Origin: Solirubrobacteraceae bacterium
Lineage (GTDB): Bacteria > Actinomycetota > Thermoleophilia > Solirubrobacterales > Solirubrobacteraceae
Reading direction: 5' to 3'
Assembly: GCA_030038955.1 (NCBI GenBank)
Contig: JASHQV010000413.1
Location: 1 to 8,913 of the forward strand
DNA: 8,913 nt
The translations under genes and the position numbers were made by a program. Below, piece after piece: positions 5,905 through 8,913 of this stretch (position 1 is the stretch's first letter; every line of letters starts with the position of its first letter). The notes under the pieces are model-generated. The model did no database searches and was not told the DNA's origin. It was given only the letters and a program-made list of their open reading frames with translations.

Positions 5905-6979
5905 CGAGCTCGTGCAGCGCGACCAGTACTCGCTCCGACAGGAGGACAAGGAGGCGATCCTCACCGAGCGCCTACGACAGCTGACGCAACTGCACCGCGA
6001 GCGTTGTGAGCCGTACCGGCGGATCCTCTCCGCGTTGGCTTACGACCCTGAGCGAATCACCTCGCCCGCATGCGCGCCGATGCTCCCGGTCGGGCTGTTC
6101 AAGAGCCACGAGCTTCGCAGCATCGGCGCGGAGCAGGTGTTCAAGGTCGTGACCTCCTCGGGTACCACCGGCGAGGCCGTCAGCCGCGTGTACCTCGACG
6201 CGACTGCCGCGAGGCTTCAGACGCGCTGCCTTGCCGGGATCATGACCCACTGGCTGGGTCGCTCGCGGCTGCCGATGGTGATCATCGACTCGCACTCGAC
6301 GATCCGCGATCGGCGCATCCATTCCGCCCGAGCCGCCGGGATCGTCGGGATGGCGACGTTCGGACGCGACCACTTCTACGCGCTCGACGAGCGCATGCGC
6401 CTCGACCGCGAGGGGCTCGCGAGCTGGTTGGCGGAGCACGCGGGCTCCCCGCTCCTGATGTTCGGCTTCACCTTCATCGTCTGGGAGCATCTGCTCGGGT
6501 CGCTACGCCCAGGCGAGCTGAACCTGCAGGAGGCGATCCTGATTCATTCCGGCGGCTGGAAGAAACTGGCCGACCGAGCCGTCACGAGCCGCGAGTTCAA
6601 AGCGGAGCTCGAGCGCCTCACCGGGCTGCAGCGCGTGCACAACTTCTATGGCATGGCCGAGCAGATCGGCACGGTGCTGGTCGAATGCGAGCATGGGTAC
6701 CTCCATACGCCGAACGCCGCGGAGCTGATCGTTCGCGACCCGGCCTCGTGGGAGGTTGTCGCAGACGGCGAGGTGGGCGTCGCCCAGACGGTCAGCGCAC
6801 TTCCCGAGAGCTATCCGGGGCATTCCGTCATCACCGCCGATCTTGCGCGCGTCGAAGCCGTCGACGGCTGTCCCTGCGGTCGCCTTGGCAAGGCGGTCTC
6901 GATCCTGGGCCGGGTCCCCGAGGCGGAGCGTCGCGGTTGCGGCGACACGAGCCCCGAGCTCGCGGAGCTGGCGGCGTGA
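5894..6979 (+). CDS. LuxE-like acyl-protein synthetase (361 aa)
   Basis: LuxE is the ATP-dependent synthetase of the bacterial fatty acid reductase complex; it adenylates an acid, takes it on a cysteine and hands it to LuxC. The features here are FKSHELRSIGAEQVFKVVTSSGTTG (69-93) with the nucleotide-binding TSSGTTG, GFTFIVWEHL (191-200), LIHSGGWKK (216-224), VHNFYGMAEQIGTVLVE (248-264), and the C-terminal block CPCGRLGKAVSILGR…RRGCGD (326-351). Cys349 in RGCG is a candidate acyl-acceptor cysteine near the C-terminus, as reported for LuxE. The length is close to the usual 360-380. The ATG lies inside the end of the ligase gene (11-nt overlap), so translation is probably coupled. Related proteins outside luminous bacteria occur in surface polysaccharide loci. 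The substrate need not be a long fatty acid. Confidence 0.9.
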   Translation: MHVDELVQRDQYSLRQEDKEAILTERLRQLTQLHRERCEPYRRILSALAYDPERITSPACAPMLPVGLFKSHELRSIGAEQVFKVVTSSGTTGEAVSRVYLDATAARLQTRCLAGIMTHWLGRSRLPMVIIDSHSTIRDRRIHSARAAGIVGMATFGRDHFYALDERMRLDREGLASWLAEHAGSPLLMFGFTFIVWEHLLGSLRPGELNLQEAILIHSGGWKKLADRAVTSREFKAELERLTGLQRVHNFYGMAEQIGTVLVECEHGYLHTPNAAELIVRDPASWEVVADGEVGVAQTVSALPESYPGHSVITADLARVEAVDGCPCGRLGKAVSILGRVPEAERRGCGDTSPELAELAA

Positions 6980-8256
6980 TCGTCGAGCAACTCGTTCCCC
7001 GCCCCGCACGTGTCGAGGTCAGTGAGCTGGTCCGCAGGCTGCGTCAGGCGCCGCGAGACTGCGCCAGTCCGTTTCATCCCGCGCGGATCGAGTTCAGCGC
7101 GGCGGTGTCACGAGCGATCTTCGATCATCCAGCTGCCAGGAGCTACCCGGAGCTGCTCGCCGCGGCGTTCTGGCTGCGCCGCAGCGAAGTCTTGCGGCTA
7201 GCGCAGCAGTTCTCCGTGCTAGAGGCGGGCGGGTCGCTACGCGTTCCTCGCGGACTCGCGTTTCACCTGCCACCGACGAACGTCGAGACGATGTTCACAT
7301 ACCCGCTGATGACCTCATTCGCGGTCGGCAACCTCAACGTCGTGCGGGTGTCGCGCAGTCGGCTCGGCCCCCAGGTCAAGCTGCTGTGTGAAGTGCTCAG
7401 CGGGGTCCTGGCGCAAGCGCGCTTCACCGAGTTCAGCCGGGAGCTGGCGGTCGTCTCCTACGACCACGAACCCGAGCCGACCGCCGCACTCTCCCGCGAG
7501 GCGGACGTGCGCCTGCTGTGGGGAGGCGATCAGACCGTCGCTCAGCTGCGCGCCGTTCCGATCGGCGTGGCGGCTCACGAGCTGACCTTCGGCGACCGCT
7601 TCTCGTTCGCGGTGCTCCGTCCGGATGCGGTGCTCGAAGCGCAGCCCGATGCTCGGTCGACGCTGGCGGAGCGGCTGTTTCGAGACGCCTACTGGTTCGA
7701 TCAGCTCGCGTGCGCCTCGCCGCGCCTGCTCGTCTGGGTCGGCGAGGAGGCGAACGTGGACGAGGCTCGTCGGCTCCTGCTCGAGGAGCTCGCGCGGGTG
7801 ATCACCGCGCGCGGCTACCGGCTCGCGCCCGGCTCGGCGACCGCGAAGCTGACGTTCACCTACGAGGCGCTGATTGACCGTCCCGTCGAGCGTGTGCATC
7901 AGCTCGGCAACGATCTGGTGCTGCTCAGCCTGAAGGACCTCACCGCGTTCGATCGGGGCCATGTGGGCTTCGGGCTGTTCTTCGAGGCCCGTGTGGATGC
8001 GCTGTCGGACCTGGTCGACTTCGTCCAGCGCAAGGACCAGACGGTGGTGGCACACGGCTTCTCGAGCCAGGAGCTGACCGCGTTTGCGCGGTCGCTGCAC
8101 GGGCGCGGCGTCGACCGAATCGTAGGCTTCGGTGACGCCTTGAGCTTCGGCAGGTTCTGGGATGGCTACGACCTGATTGCGGAGCTGACCCGCACGATCC
8201 ATGTGACCGAGGCCGCCGACGCGGTCCGCATCCCCGAAGCTGCGACGGTCGAGTGA
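6976..8256 (+). CDS. LuxC-like acyl reductase (acyl-thioester to aldehyde; 426 aa)
   Basis: LuxC belongs to the aldehyde dehydrogenase-like fold and reduces an enzyme-bound acyl thioester to the aldehyde with NADPH. Recognisable parts include LAFHLPPTNVETMFTYPLMTSFAVGNLNVVRVS (94-126), LLWGGDQTVAQLRAVP (180-195), HELTFGDRFSFAVL (201-214), and the active-site region YWFDQLACASPRLLVW (239-254), where Cys246 corresponds in context to the catalytic cysteine of LuxC. The C-terminal part ends with VDRIVGFGDALSFGRFWDGYDLI (near residues 377-399), a typical family ending. At 426 aa it is shorter than the roughly 480 aa of luminous-bacterium LuxC. The GTG start overlaps the LuxE-like stop as GTGA (4 nt), which implies translational coupling and a physical partnership. 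No luxA, luxB or luxD is present, so the aldehyde is probably a biosynthetic intermediate. Confidence 0.9.
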   Translation: MIVEQLVPRPARVEVSELVRRLRQAPRDCASPFHPARIEFSAAVSRAIFDHPAARSYPELLAAAFWLRRSEVLRLAQQFSVLEAGGSLRVPRGLAFHLPPTNVETMFTYPLMTSFAVGNLNVVRVSRSRLGPQVKLLCEVLSGVLAQARFTEFSRELAVVSYDHEPEPTAALSREADVRLLWGGDQTVAQLRAVPIGVAAHELTFGDRFSFAVLRPDAVLEAQPDARSTLAERLFRDAYWFDQLACASPRLLVWVGEEANVDEARRLLLEELARVITARGYRLAPGSATAKLTFTYEALIDRPVERVHQLGNDLVLLSLKDLTAFDRGHVGFGLFFEARVDALSDLVDFVQRKDQTVVAHGFSSQELTAFARSLHGRGVDRIVGFGDALSFGRFWDGYDLIAELTRTIHVTEAADAVRIPEAATVE

Positions 8257-8283
8257 GCGACCGTCACGAGCGCGCCGTAGCGA

Positions 8284-8300
8284 CGCCGGATCCGCCGGCG
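8284..8300 (+). terminator. Possible terminator hairpin after the LuxC-like gene
   Basis: CGCCGG (8284-8289), loop ATCCG, CCGGCG (8295-8300) forms a perfect 6-bp stem starting 28 nt after the operon's last stop. There is no T-run after it, so intrinsic termination is only suggested by position; many high-GC organisms use such T-poor hairpins. Confidence 0.3.
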
Positions 8301-8478
8301 GGAGGGCCGGTCTTGCGTCGTCGACGCGAAGCGAAACTCGGTCGCACTTGGTCCGGTCGCGGATCGTTGTGTCGGCGTCGATCCTGCTGGAATAGGGGAG
8401 CGGGCGGGCTAGCTGGGGTCTTGTCCGGGGTTTGACCCTCAGCGCCCGGCTCCCTGGGCGCCCCGGTCGCACGACCGC

Positions 8479-8527
8479 GCAGGGCAGGCACCTGCGCCGC
8501 GTCGGCGGCAGCGAAGCCGCGCCCTGC
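8479..8527. other. Nested inverted repeat / possible RNA structure
   Basis: Outer arms GCAGGGC (8479-8485) and GCCCTGC (8521-8527) pair perfectly over 7 bp. They enclose an inner hairpin GCGGC (8505-8509), loop AGCGAA, GCCGC (8516-8520). It could be a terminator region or structured transcript. GC-rich DNA makes chance pairing common. Confidence 0.3.
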
Positions 8528-8595
8528 AAGTTACCCAGCGGCACGGACGGGATCGCCGCGAGGCGAGAACGGCGTCCTCCCGAGCCTGTTCATCG

Positions 8596-8691
8596 CGCGG
8601 GTCGCCCCCGGGCAGCATGCGTGGGTCGCTCCCGGGCAGCGTGCGTGGGTCGCTCCCCGGCGGCGTGCGCGGGTCGCCCCCGGCAAGCGTG
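8596..8691. repeat. Tandem repeat, four 24-bp units
   Basis: Units at 8596-8619, 8620-8643, 8644-8667 and 8668-8691 follow the pattern CGYGGGTCGCYCCCSGGC, then a short variable part ending in RTG. Each unit differs from its neighbour at only a few bases. The unit length is a multiple of 3, so every frame stays open and encodes 8-residue repeats (for example GRSRAACV on the plus strand), which explains the open frames there. No flanking gene clearly uses it as coding sequence; it looks like a minisatellite. Confidence 0.85.
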
Positions 8692-8913
8692 CCCCGGGGT
8701 TGTTTGCGGCAGCGAGGCGGCTACGATCGCCGCAGCCCAGGCACAGAAAAGCGGCCCGGGGGCGCCGATCTTGCCTGCTTCCGCGCGTAGCCTGCGCACG
8801 GAATAAGCCTTGGTCGGCTGCCTTCGAGAGCCGCTTCGCCTGGCTTTGGCGGAGCGATGCTCTCTCCCGAACCGCTGGCGGCACCCTACCGCACGCCTAC
8901 ACGTGTCGCACCA

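Larger units (their letters stand above)
8257..8913. other. Gene-poor GC-rich flank after the operon
   Basis: I see no convincing gene here. Open frames on both strands are arginine-, proline- and alanine-rich, lack ribosome binding sites and resemble random reading of GC-rich repeats. The segment contains an inverted repeat just after the operon, a nested stem-loop (8479-8527), a 24-bp tandem repeat (8596-8691) and a partial second copy of GCGGCAGCGA (8505-8514 and about 8706-8715). Confidence 0.5.

Noticed and set aside
3580..8256. Bioluminescence (lux) operon
   Set aside because: Only LuxC- and LuxE-like genes are present. There is no LuxA/LuxB luciferase or LuxD, and the extra ACP, ligase and transferase point to biosynthesis.
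8253..8435. 60-codon frame starting GTG inside the LuxC-like stop (GTGAGC)
   Set aside because: The overlap imitates an operon junction, but the product is an Arg/Gly-rich sequence without any recognisable pattern and no ribosome binding site of its own.
8596..8691. CRISPR array
   Set aside because: The units are directly adjacent 24-bp tandem copies with no unique spacers, and no cas genes are nearby.
8432..8884. Open frames on both strands across the tandem repeat
   Set aside because: They stay open because the 24-bp repeat is in phase and GC-rich; the products are low-complexity and unlike known proteins.

Overview
This is high-GC bacterial DNA (strong G/C bias at third codon positions, GTG starts, tightly overlapping genes). 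The general look, a TetR/DHA2 efflux pair and a small actinobacterial-looking membrane protein suggest an actinobacterium, perhaps of the Thermoleophilia/Solirubrobacterales type. The sequence does not settle the lineage.

Left part (1-1100): a complete tRNA-Thr(UGU) at 196-268 is followed by about 350 nt in which I see no gene. Next comes a 55-codon minus-strand gene (621-788) for a hydrophobic protein with two predicted membrane helices. At 1029-1099 on the plus strand lies a short, frame-disrupted fragment resembling the C-terminal end of a polar amino acid ABC transporter ATPase (GlnQ/HisP type). It runs under the 3' end of tetR, so a recombination scar probably lies there.

Middle part (1068-3362): a TetR-family repressor (minus) and a DHA2-type, probably 14-helix MFS exporter (plus) are transcribed divergently. 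Their 102-bp intergenic region holds a good sigma70-like promoter (TTGACG, 17 nt, TAGAAC) for the exporter and two related A-rich, palindrome-containing sites. One site covers the -10/+1 region, the expected layout for a locally autoregulated, drug- or metabolite-responsive efflux unit.

Right part (3580-8256): five co-directional genes form a compact apparent operon. They encode a left-handed beta-helix (hexapeptide) acyltransferase, a stand-alone acyl carrier protein, an AMP-forming acyl ligase, a LuxE-like acyl-protein synthetase and a LuxC-like acyl reductase. The junctions are +1 nt, an unclear ligase start, an 11-nt overlap and a 4-nt overlap. There is no luciferase (LuxAB) and no LuxD, so bioluminescence is unlikely. 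The set closely resembles the Vibrio cholerae O1 rfbK-rfbO block proposed to make the 3-deoxy-tetronate N-acyl group of its O-antigen (ACP, ligase, LuxC/LuxE-type protein, transferase), but lacks that block's iron alcohol dehydrogenase. My reading is that a carboxylic acid is activated, carried as a thioester on the ACP or an enzyme cysteine, and reduced to an aldehyde. The hexapeptide transferase would then move an acyl group to a sugar or other acceptor. The substrate is unknown.

Right flank (8257-8913): about 650 nt with no convincing gene, but with inverted repeats just after the operon, a structured GC-rich segment and a clean four-copy 24-bp tandem repeat (8596-8691).
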